A program made the translations under genes and the position numbers. The notes beneath the pieces were generated by a model. The model had not been told where the DNA came from, did no database searches, and saw nothing but the letters and a program-made list of their open reading frames with translations. This document shows positions 36,881 to 64,000 of a DNA stretch of 64,000 nt, piece after piece. The first letter of the stretch is position 1; each line of letters begins with the position of its first letter. The stretch comes from Chanodichthys erythropterus (taxonomy: Eukaryota; Chordata; Actinopteri; Cypriniformes; Xenocyprididae): positions 6,012,490-6,076,489 of the forward strand of contig NC_090234.1 of assembly GCF_024489055.1 (NCBI RefSeq), given 5' to 3'.

Positions 36881-39800
36881 TTAATCCTGATGGCTCTTTT
36901 CCTGACTGACTATGTACTCGTACTGCAGGAAATAAAGAAACACAAATCAACACACTGTTTCAAAATCAGTAGTTACAAGTAATGTGAAATATGTATTGAT
37001 TTAATAAGTAAGGTAATGCATTACTTTATAAACTTTAGGCCATGTTGTTGACTGCATTACTGTGTTAAATACTTGCAAAAAAAAAAATCATTAAAAAAAC
37101 AAAAAAAAAAACACCTGCCAGGCCTGAAGAGATCGAGCCTTAGCCTGTAGTAACACAATAGTATAACAAATTACTTTTAAAAGTAACTTTCCCCAACACT
37201 GTACATTTCAAAAGTTTGGGGTCGGTAAGATTTTTTAATGTTTTGAAAGAAGTCTCACCAGCCTTGATGAAAAGTACAGAAATATTGTGAATTATTACAG
37301 TTTAAATTAAAACAGTAAAATGTAATTAGGGGTCAACCCCTGGAGGATGTGCAAGCCCTAGAAACAAAATATTTTTTTCCTCCGATTCCACGGCTCATGA
37401 TGATTCAAATGTATTTTGAATTTACCGAAAAACCTTTTTCAAACTCCTCCAAGAGCATTTGTCAAATTTGCAATAAATCTGGTATGTAGCATCTACTCAC
37501 ACTCCAGGCAGTTATTAAAAGATTTTTGATCGGCCAATCCGTTTTCGTATAGTGTGTCAACGAATTTGACGACAAGCACGCATGGATTCAATGTTGTGTC
37601 TTCCCAATTATTTAGTGTATTGACACCAAACTTGGTATATGTCATTACAGGCATGACTTGGGGGTGCATGGACAGTATTATCACAGCACCACCTACTGGT
37701 GCAGAGTTTTTTTGCTTGTAACTTTTGAATGCCTTGTCCTAAAATCAGGAGGATGGTCTCCTTAGATTCCTCGAGGCATGCAGAGTTGAACGATAATCAT
37801 TTCTTTGAATGTATTGTTACGAAACTCAGTATGATTCATCGAGGCCATGCTCTGAGAGGACTTGTAAAGTTTTAGCTCAGCGCCCCCAAGTGGTTAAGAG
37901 ATATAATGACATTTATGAAAATGCTTATAACATGAAAAATTCAACATATGGTCATTTAACGTGCATCATTAGATTTGTTGGCTTATGCCGAGTCCTACAA
38001 TACCAAATTTGTAAAAAAACTGTCTGCCACATTGATTTTTTTTTCAAAACCTACTTTTTGGTCCGATTTGTGAAAATGGGTCCGATTTGTCCAAAATTTG
38101 GTATGTAACATCTACAGACACTCATGACAAAAAGTTAATAAAAGATGTTTGATAAACCCAACCGTTGGCATATGCAACAATTAATCGTGATTAATCGTTT
38201 GCAAAATAAAAGTATGTTTACGTAAAATATGTGTGTTCTGTGTATAATAACTATGTATATATAAATACAGACACATACATGTATATATTTAAGAAAAATT
38301 TTAGATTTATATATAAAATATATTTATATGTAATATAAAATATATATATATAAATATATATTTATACATGCATGTGTGTGTATTTATATACATAATTATT
38401 ATACACAGAACACACATATATTACGTAAACACTTTTATTTAGCATCCCTACCCCAAAATGGATATGCGGCTGTATCTTGCAAAAGTTTCGTGTATTAACT
38501 TGGTATGACATCACAGGCATGACTTGAGGGTGCTTGCAGACTTTCGTCATAGCGCCACCTACTGCTCAGAAGTTATAAACCATGTTATTATGATACAAGT
38601 GCTTTAACTGATGAAATTTAAACAGTTTTTTCCTAACCTCATGAACGCAGATGTCCACAAATATTTCCTTCTCTGCCCTTATTCGGCTTGACCCTGTAAT
38701 TGCTGCTTGCATCTAAAAATTATTCCTGTGATCAAAGCTGAAGTGTCACATGATCCTTCAGAAATCATTCTAATATGTTGATTTGATGCTCAAGAAACAT
38801 TTATGATTATTATCAATGTTGAAAATGGTCATTCTGCTTTATATTTTTTTTATATATCTTTGTATTTTGATGAATAGAAAGCTTTTACTTTTTTACTTTT
38901 GTAACATTATTATGTGCCTTTAATGTCACTTTTGATCAAATGTCTCTTTCTGACCCAAACTTTTGAACGGTAGTGTCAAATCTTGATGCAGCTCCCTACA
39001 TAGACAGCATACACCATTCAGTTCACTATGGTTTGTTGCAGAGCTTAAGTGTTTGATAACGTGCGAGAGTTTACCAGAGCGAGCTGTCGTCCGATGTTCC
39101 CCACGGTTATCACTCCCGCGAAGAAGATACACGGCAGCCAGGACCGAATGTACAGGAAGTCAGGGGAGGTGTATCTGCACACATTCAAAACATCCACACA
39201 AAACAAGCTTGTAATGATGCTCACAGTGTAAGCAGTAGATCTTCAATTGCTCTGTGTGTTAATGCTGCACACTTACTCAAAATAAAATCAAAATCACAAC
39301 ACCGTTGTACAGGATTACAAAGGCTGCAACTTGATGATAATCTAGTTCTGACGAATGATAAAACCATTCATGCATGCTCTCAAAACAAACAAAATGTTAT
39401 GGTCTGTTGGTGTGGATGTTAATATAGTTATGATCAGGCCTTAACACTACTTGAGTCAGTTTGGTGACTATATCATGCAGCCCTATAGGGTGAATATGAC
39501 TGAAACTCACTGAAAGACTCCGTTGTAAACCAGTAGCTGAGTGGCGAGTGTGGCTAGTGTTGCGATGATGACACCAAGCCCAAACCCACTGCGTGAGCGA
39601 TCAAATGACCACCACAGGCCGACCGACAGGGCAGCCAGCGTCAATGACAGCTGCACATTATTCGCGAAGTCCACCTTCTGTCGGCATCAGTGTTAAAGAT
39701 AACAGTTGGCAGATTCGAAGACATAAACACATCAGTTAAGCAAAAACCCCTTCTGATTTGTTTAAAGCTCGACAGAATGACTGTTACAGAAGGTCAAGAA

Positions 39801-40021
39801 TGAGAAGAAATGGGATGTTGTGGGAGAAGGATACAGCACTGGCGTGGTTTATGCCCACAAAGACGGCCACACAGCGCATGACATTAGACCACTCCCTCTT
39901 GAGCTTATGGGGCTCCCCGAGACGCCGGTCCATACAGGGGTACAGCAAACCTATCAGCGCTGAACAAACAAGAGTGAGAGTCAATCACACTGCTTATGCA
40001 ATGCTGGAGTGACAAAACAGA

Positions 40022-40111
<90 letters not shown>

Positions 40112-41786
40112 GAAAGCTACGGTCATGACAGCAGTGTTTATGTGCGTGAGAATCCTGCTCAGGGCTGTACGGAACCTCTGAAGGGACATGGTGATGGAAA
40201 AAAATATATTTCAATGCTCGCAAAACTTGTGCGTTCCCCTGAGAAACACTGTTTGCTGGCAAACCTTTCGTGAAAGAACACAAAAAGCACTGACATATAA
40301 TTTTTCCTCCCATCTCACATTTTTTTCCCATCACTTTGTCCCTTTAGGGGCTCCATCGGGTTGCCAGGTGTGCGGTTTAAACTGTTGCACAGTTAAATTC
40401 TACCAGTGATAAAACTGTGCTAGATGTTAAAGAGGACATATCATGAAAATCTGACTTTTTCCATGTTTAAGGGCTATAATCGGGTCCCTGGTGCATCTAC
40501 CAACCCAGAAAACATGAAAAAGGACAACCCAGTGACTTTGTTTTGGCAAGCCTTTCTCTGCAAGCCTTTGGCTGCATGAGATTCTCCAGCTTTGTTGTTG
40601 TTGAGCAACTGAAGCAGGAGCTGGTAAAGCTCCACCCTCTTCTGGAAAGGGGGCTGGGAGCAGCAGCTCATTTGCATTTAAAGGGACACACACAAAAACA
40701 GCGGGCAAATTTGGCAAGCTATAATAAATGATCTGTGGGGTATTTTGAGCTGAAACTTCACAGACACATTCTGGAGACACCAGAGACTTATATTACAGCT
40801 TGTGAAAGGGGCATTATAGATCCCCTTTAAGTTTTGTGAAGAATGTTTGAGCTGCGTTTGTGATCACTATGATGTGACTGATGTAACAGTGACTATAAAA
40901 TATGTATTTTATGTATGTGAATGGCATATTTTGAGTTTTAATATTTGGGATATGATCATTAGGCTAGTTATGTTATGCAGATCTGGCAACACTGATCCTG
41001 CTATAGTTCTGCATGACAAAGAATACCGATTGCTTTTGAAGGAAGTTTCTTCTGCTCACTATGTCTGCATTTATTTGATCAAAAATACAGTAAAAACAGA
41101 AAAATTGTTAAATATTATTTCAATTTAAATTAGCTGTTTTCTATGTAAATGTGTGTTAAAATGTAATTTATTTCTGTGATCAAAGCTGAATTTTCAGCAT
41201 CATTACTCCAGTCTTCAGTCCAGTCTTCATATGATGATTTGATGATCAAGAAACATTTCTGATTATTATCAATGTTGAAAACAGTTGTGTTTCTGATGAA
41301 ACTGTGATTCTTTAAAGAATAAAAAGTTCAAACGAACTATTTTTATTTGAAATAGAAATCTTATGTATATTCTAAAATAAATCTTTTGTCTTTTTCTAGA
41401 AAACAGAATCCTGGCATTATCAGGTCAAGTTAATACATTTACACTTATACAGAAATTGAAATTCTTGTGCACAGCCAGTGCTGTTGCTGTGGACAGATGT
41501 AGTTCAGAAGATATCAGTGAGTGTCGTGTGTTTGCGTACCTGCGGCCGTCCCACAGCAGGGAGGAACCCACCAGGCAGACGAGAAGATGCTGCTGATGAC
41601 GTCAGGAGGGAAGAGCGTGACGTTACGCTGCACCTGCAGCAGGTTCAGCACCAGCGCTAGAAACACGCCCACCATGAAGAGCATGGCAGCGCGGATCAGC
41701 AAGTTCATCGTCCGATTGGTGATCATGCTGATGTAGGGCCCGCGGGGCATCGGAGCACCGCCGTTCAGTGCCGAAATCTCCGCCAT
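36881..41786 (-). CDS. insig2: Insulin-induced gene 2 protein (INSIG2), ER sterol sensor
   Basis: Six-pass ER membrane protein. It binds oxysterols, retains SCAP-SREBP in the ER, and recruits ubiquitin ligases to degrade HMG-CoA reductase. Coding exons on the minus strand are 41786-41540, 39959-39835, 39677-39511, 39174-39075 and 36922-36881. All junctions are GT-AG and in frame. The product is 226 aa (human 225). Visible family blocks are NLLQVQRNVTLFPPDV (48-63), WWVPPCCGTA, LYPCMDRRLGEPHK, VGINHASAKVDF, LWWSFDRSRSGFG (SCAP-binding Asp at about 150) and PDFLYIRSWLPCIFF. The C terminus EKSHQD matches INSIG2 (EKSHQE) and not INSIG1. The start follows a family-like short hydrophilic N terminus. 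The first intron holds a 90-bp CA array and a TTAA element, and the last intron a nested repeat. Confidence 0.97.
37330..38715. repeat. Insertion containing two copies of a unit of about 635 bp
   Basis: The motif GGTATGTAGCATCTAC... (about 37480) recurs as GGTATGTAACATCTAC (about 38100). The end motif ACAGGCATGACTTGGGGGTG...CACCACCTACTG (about 37646-37698) recurs at about 38511-38562. After discounting a palindrome of about 245 bp in the second copy, the spacing is about 635 bp in both cases. The unit has no coding capacity I can see. Confidence 0.6.
38172..38450. mobile_element. AT-rich palindromic insertion in the second unit
   Basis: The arms TTACGTAAAATATGTGTGTTC (38219) and GAACACACATATATTACGTAA (38408) are inverted around an AT-rich centre with TATATAAATA repeats. 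The outer motif is AATTAATCGTGATTAATCG. The insertion is absent from the equivalent place in the first unit (about 37545). Confidence 0.6.
40022..40109. repeat. CA microsatellite in insig2 intron 1
   Basis: About 44 uninterrupted CA units lie 60 bp upstream (on the insig2 strand) of coding exon 2. ORFs reading Val-Cys or Thr-His strings across it are artefacts. Confidence 0.97.
40431..40826 (-). mobile_element. TTAA-flanked element, family C, reverse orientation
   Basis: Flanked by TTAA (40427-40430 and 40827-40830), with ends AGAGGACATATCATG and GGCATTATAGATCCCCT. Its reverse complement matches 16260-16776, including the AATGTGTCTGTGAAGTTTC and GCAAATGAGCTGC segments. Non-coding, in insig2 intron 1. 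Confidence 0.75.
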
Positions 41787-42452
41787 GGCCGCTGTGACTG
41801 AAGGATGATGCTGCCGGCGGACATCACATGCCTGTCAAAGAGAAGGTGATAATAATGATGATGATCCAGGATGATGGTTTCCACAAAGATATCAAGCAGC
41901 ACAACTGATAATAATCAGAAATGTTCCAAATCAGCATATTGGAATGATCTCTGAATAGGGTTGCAAAATTCAGGGAATTTTCAAAGCTGGAGACTTTCAA
42001 TGGGAATTAACGGGAATTAAATGAGAATAAACGGGGAATATGCAAAATTGCAGGTTAGCCTATAACAGGGTACTTAAATGTAGTTGAAAATATCATCTTG
42101 CAGCATAACTTTGGTTAAAACAACCAGATTTCATGCAATTTCAGTTGAATTTTTACCCTGACATTCACACAGCACACTACTGACTGCAGGGCTATTGAGG
42201 ACACACCCCCTGCATGCACTGAGCATTGCCCCAGTCCATAACATGCACATTTGATCAAAAATACAGAAAACAACAGTAATATTGTGAAACATTACTACAA
42301 TTTAAAATAATGTTTTTTCTATTTTGATATACATTCAAATATAATTTATTCCTGTGATCAAAGTTGAATTTTCAGCATCATTACTCCAGTCTTCAGTGTC
42401 ACATGATCCTTCAGAAATAGGGTTGCAAAGGGGTGGAAAGTTTCCGGTAAAT

Positions 42453-43122
42453 TCATCTAATCCAAGATGTCCATGTCTTTCTTTCTTCAGTCGAAAAGAA
42501 ATTAATGTTTTTGATGAAAACATTCCAGGATTATTCTCCTTATAGTGGACTTCAATGGACTCATGATGATTGAAGGTCAAAATTACAGTTTCAGTGCAGC
42601 TTCAAAGAGCTTTAAACAATACCAGACGAGGAATAAGGGTCTTATCAAGAATGCTAAGTGTATTACTGCCCTCCAGAGATTAAAGTTTGAACTAATTGTC
42701 ATATACTTGCACTAGCATATTGTATATGACAATTTAGTTCAAACTTTGACCTGTGGAGGGCAGTAATACACTTAGCAGTGTCTACACTGCTGCAATTCTA
42801 ATAGAGAGGATGAAGAGAGCTAGTTCAAGATGAACATTCATGGTCAAAAATTTCTTTAGAAAATGAGTGATGGTTTCTCTAGATAAGACTCTTATTCCTC
42901 GTCTGGGATCATTTAAAGCCCTTTGAAGCTGCACTGAAACTGTAATTTTGACCTTCAACTGTTTGGAGGCCATTTAAGTTCATTATATGGAGAAAAATCC
43001 TGGAACGTTTTCATCAAAAACCTTATTTTTTTTCAACTGAAGAAAGAAAGACATGGACATCTTGGATGACATTGGGGTGAGTAAATTATCAGGAAAACTT
43101 CATTTGAAAGTGAACTAATCCT
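42453..43122. mobile_element. Palindromic TTAA-type element, family A, left end truncated
   Basis: The right end CTAATCCT is followed by TTAA (43123-43126). The left arm begins inside the element at CATCTAATCCAAGATG. Arms share TCAAAATTACAGTTTCAGTG and its complement. The centre is a separate strong hairpin (42652-42778). Non-coding, in the insig2 5' intron. Confidence 0.7.
42652..42778. repeat. Near-perfect hairpin of about 125 bp at the centre of the element (second copy at 45141-45264)
   Basis: The arms GCTAAGTGTATTACTGCCCT and AGGGCAGTAATACACTTAGC are exact complements, continuing through AGTTTGAACTAATTGT. The loop is about ACTTGCACTAG. An almost identical hairpin lies at 45141-45264. 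A transcript through it would fold into a long duplex, but I have no evidence that it is processed. Confidence 0.7.
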
Positions 43123-43490
43123 TTAATATCTGCAACCAGAGTACTGTAAATCACTTTAGAAATTAAAGGTCACTGCAGGTCATGTAAACAAAACTAGCTA
43201 ATATCTCTGATCAAGGGCCACATCAGCAGCAGCAGGCCTTCAGCTCTCACCTCGACTACAATACAAACAGACCCTCATAACAGTCTACCTGCTTATTATT
43301 CATTAATAAACGACATAATGAAAGTATTAGCAGGTTGAAGAAGACGAATTCTGAAGAACATCATCATAATATTGTAGCTAAACTCGCATTTTCTGACCCA
43401 GTGAGGGGCAAAAATCGATCATATCCAAAATGTGCTAACTTATTAACTGAATTATAACATATATCTAATAAAACACCACAAACGACTCAC

Positions 43491-43600
43491 CGCTGTGCAG
43501 TTTTAAGGAATCTTTTCTCTTTCTCTGAACTGAGATATTAAAGTCCTAAGCGAAGGAAGACCGTGGATAATGCTGAACTTCCGCCCTGCTGATGGCGCGG
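43491..43600 (-). other. insig2 non-coding first exon (5'UTR)
   Basis: On the minus strand ...CTGCACAGCG is followed by the donor GTGAGT (43490-43485). A matching acceptor (TTTGACAG, just before 41831) starts the exon that holds the insig2 ATG at 41786. The upstream limit of this exon is not determined; 43600 is nominal. Confidence 0.5.
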
Positions 43601-43800
43601 CTCCCTCCGCAGCCAATCAGAGGGCGCGCTGGTGACGTAATGAAGAAGAGCTTCGCGATTCTTCTGTATGCGTAATATTTTTTCGGTTTCGTAGCAATCC
43701 GATAACCTTTAGGTTGTTATCCACGCATATTTAATTCGATAATTCTCACAAAATTTGTATTCACGAAATCCCGCGCAATCTCGCGTGAGTTCATGCGCCT
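43540..43800. promoter_or_regulatory. Probable bidirectional insig2 / usp37 promoter
   Basis: The insig2 first exon (minus) and the usp37 non-coding first exon (plus, ending 43977) lie head to head within about 400 bp. The region is CpG-richer than its flanks, contains CCAATCAGAG (about 43613, CCAAT box) and GTGACGTAATG (about 43632, CRE-like), and has no clear TATA box. I did not find a convincing sterol response element by eye, though insig genes are often SREBP targets. Confidence 0.5.
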
Positions 43801-43977
43801 CTTCTCACCTCCCATTTCCGCTCTAAATTTTCACATTCCCGCCATCATCGGCTGCTCGTGGGACTCGAGCGCAGATAACATCATCATAGCCGGCAAAACT
43901 CACACACTGACAGTGAGCCACATTGAGAGGATATATTCATTCTCCATCGCTTTCTTTAAGGAATTACCCTCCCGCAG
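43800..43977 (+). other. usp37 non-coding first exon
   Basis: The donor CCCGCAG|GTAAAC is at 43977/43978. The next acceptor, TTTCGTCAG at 46008-46016, begins the exon with the usp37 ATG at 46085. The 5' limit is not determined. A 62-residue ORF across this exon is coincidental. Confidence 0.5.
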
Positions 43978-44424
43978 GTAAACGATATGCGGTTTACGCG
44001 ATGAATTTGCCCGGGTTTTTATCAGAATGGTCAGTTAGCGGAGCCAAGCCTGTCACACGGCCTGGGCTGCTAATGCTAGTTAATTAGCTGCGTGTGGATA
44101 TGACGCGTGTGTCATTATTTCACAGTGTACTGCACAATAAAGACCAGTTTCAGCGAAACACACGAGTGTTACTGTGTTTCAAGGCGCGAACGTGAACGCG
44201 TGAAGTGTGCGCGCTCCCTCAGGAAGCTAGTCAAGTTGGTTGATTTAAAGCGCGCGCAATGTCCTGACGCGATGCGTTTGTTTACTTTTACCTTTACTCA
44301 CTGTAACTTCTGTAGACATGCGGGTCCTCTGGCTCTTTATGATCAGATCTCATCAGGGAGAGCTTTAGGCATCGTTTTGACCTTTGTCAGTTCACTTTAA
44401 ATGTCAGAAGTTTGCCATAGTTAA

Positions 44425-45616
44425 AGGATTAGTTCACTTTCAAATAAAATTTTCCTGATAATTTACTCATCCCCATGTCATCCAAGATGTTCATGTCTTT
44501 CTTTCTTCAGTCGAAGAGAAATTAAGGTTTTTGATGAAAACATTCCAAAATGTTTCTCCTTTATAGTGGACTTCAATGGAGCCCAAACGGTTGAAGGTCA
44601 AAATTACAGTTTCAGTGCAGCTTCAAAGAGCTTTAAACGATACCAGACGAGGAACAAGTGTCTTATATAGCGACAAAATCACACAAAAACAAAAATTATA
44701 TACGTTTTAACCATAAATGCTCATCTTGAACTAGCTCATGCTCCTCTTAAACAACTTCTCTATTATGGGGCGTTCACACCAGACGCAACTTGCACAAATA
44801 AATCGCACTATTCGCGTGTAGTTGGGCGCTTGAACATTTTGAGTTTACTCGCACGCGTCCTCCATGTTGTTTTGTATTTCTGCCTCTGCTCGCTCCGTCA
44901 CGTCACTACTAGGGCAAGCTCCTGCGTGGCGTGAATTTTCGCCAAAGTCCAGATTTTTTTCAACTTGCGCAATTCGTGTGTTATGCGTGTCAAACGCCTG
45001 AAATGCTTGATTCGCGTGTATAGCACCGCAGGATGTCTATTTGCATCTTTGCATTGACTTAACATGTAAATCAGTCGTGCTTAATGCTCCATTCGCGTCT
45101 GGTGTGAACGCACCGATTGAATTACAGCAGTGTAGATGCTGCTAAGTGTATTACTGCCCTCCACAGGTCAAAGTTTGAACTAATTGTTATATACTTGCAC
45201 TAGCATATTATATGTGACAATTTAGTTCAAACTTTGGCCTGTGGAGGGCAGTAATACACTTGGCAGTGTCTACACTGCTGTAATTCTATTGGAGAAGAAG
45301 AGAGCTAGTTCAAGATGAGAATTAATGGTTAATTTATAAAACTTAAAAAAATTTTTTTTTTTTTTGAAAATTCTCTACATAAGACCTTTATTCCTCGTCT
45401 GGGACCGTGTAGAACGCTTTGAAGCTGCACTGAAACTGTAATTTTGACCTTCAACCGTTTGGGCTCCATTGAAGTCCATTATAAGGAGAAAAATCCTGGA
45501 ATGTTTTCATCAAAGACCTTAATTTCTTTTCGACTGAAGAAAGGACATGGACATCTTGGATGACATGGGGGTGAGTAAATTATCAGGAAATTTTAATTTG
45601 AAAGTGGACTAATCCT
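44425..45616. mobile_element. Palindromic TTAA-type element, family A, complete, with nested MITE
   Basis: TTAA flanks both ends (44421-44424 and 45617-45620). The arms AAGGATTAGTTCACTTTC and GAAAGTGGACTAATCCTTT are inverted. A 345-bp element (44768-45112) and the hairpin at 45141-45264 lie inside. It sits in the first intron of usp37. Non-coding. Confidence 0.75.
44768..45112. mobile_element. Nested MITE with GTTCACACCAGACGC ends
   Basis: The left end GGGGCGTTCACACCAGACGC and right end GCGTCTGGTGTGAACGCACC are inverted repeats of about 20 bp. The element splits the left arm of the surrounding palindrome next to CTCTATTAT/GATTGAATTAC. The class is unknown. Confidence 0.7.
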
Positions 45617-46084
45617 TTAAGCTCAAGGCTTTTAAAGATACTATTACATGATGTACATTTTGTATCATGTGGTATATCTGTAAAGATTTAGATACAAGAC
45701 TTTTAACACTTTAATGCAGATTTATTTTGTCTAAAGGTATCTGTGAGTGCTTTTAAATGCCTGATGTGTTGTTATTGCTGCAGACAGATTGTTAAATGTC
45801 ACTTATGTTTGATAGGTTCACACGTGTGACTTTGAGTCACTGTTTAATGTGTCTATATACATTGTCTCCTTCAAAACAGATGTGTAGCATGAAACATACA
45901 GGATCAAAATAGTGTTTTTCTTGATTCGCTGCCAGTTATAGTGTGACGTTATTAAATGGATGCAATATTTACATCGTGCTTTTCCACATTGCTCATTGTC
46001 TGTGGTCTTTCGTCAGGGCTTTTGTTGAAGATCACTGGCCGCATCTGCTCGCCCAGAGCCGGAGTTTGAGCGCCTCTCGCACTC

Positions 46085-64000
<17,916 letters not shown>

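Larger units (their letters stand above)
37203..38973. mobile_element. Mariner-type MITE in last insig2 intron, split by a later insertion
   Basis: The left end TTTCAAAAGTTTGGGGTC (about 37207) and right end GACCCAAACTTTTGAACGG (about 38951-38969) are inverted repeats with TA beside each end. Compared with an uninterrupted partial relative at about 41140-41290 (AAAATGTAATTTATTTCTG), the element is split after about 37328. It resumes at about 38722 (ATTCCTGTGATCAAAGCTG). Other partial relatives lie at about 42250-42420. Confidence 0.65.

Noticed and set aside
37493..38550. Pair of similar minus-strand ORFs sharing HPQVMPVM as a duplicated gene
   Set aside because: The similarity comes from the two copies of the 635-bp repeat unit; neither frame is conserved beyond that motif.
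36881..41786. Assignment of the minus-strand gene to insig1
   Set aside because: The C terminus EKSHQD and the short N terminus match INSIG2; INSIG1 has a longer N terminus and a different C-terminal end.
43793..43981. 62-residue ORF across the usp37 first exon
   Set aside because: It reads through the splice donor at 43977 and has no recognisable domain; the real start is at 46085.

Overview
The window is a stretch of teleost fish nuclear genome, most likely from a cyprinid (carp, minnow or zebrafish lineage). The reasons are spliced vertebrate genes with GT-AG introns, long CA/GT and GATA microsatellites, and a very dense load of DNA-transposon-derived inverted-repeat elements, including TTAA-flanked, hAT-like and Tc1/mariner-like families. 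There are no bacterial genes, operons or CRISPR arrays. Three protein-coding genes can be supported, and almost everything else is repeat or non-coding sequence.

Layout. 1-6840: region upstream of engrailed, with a non-repetitive candidate regulatory block (480-790), a 5'-truncated hAT-like element (1631-2573), a possible non-coding first exon (2620-2790) and nested palindromic elements (4413-5523). 7318-10132 (+): a complete two-exon engrailed-1-class homeobox gene (251 aa) with a polyadenylation signal at 10592. 10600-36000: a gene desert of about 25 kb holding two candidate enhancer blocks, a tRNA-derived SINE-like sequence, a three-level nest of inverted-repeat elements (21337-24822), a Ty3/gypsy fragment, about 1.3 kb of AT-rich repeat, a mariner-like palindrome and a decayed LINE (33410-35055). 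36881-41786 (-): a complete five-exon insig2 CDS (226 aa). 43490-43980: a probable bidirectional promoter shared by insig2 (-) and usp37 (+). 46085 to beyond 64000 (+): usp37, with 18 coding exons visible (776 aa). It includes the PH-like N terminus, the catalytic Cys box, two KEN boxes and two UIMs, but the exons with the catalytic His box lie past the end of the window. The usp37 introns carry many mobile-element insertions, including a 907-bp hAT derivative with a BED-finger transposase fragment and an exact 8-bp target duplication (50388-51294).

The three genes have unrelated cellular roles: a patterning transcription factor, an ER sterol sensor and a cell-cycle deubiquitinase. The engrailed/insig2 neighbourhood matches the EN1-INSIG2 linkage on human 2q14, which supports calling these en1-class and insig2 rather than en2 and insig1. 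Exon boundaries were read by eye from splice sites, reading-frame continuity and family knowledge. No alignment or database search was run.
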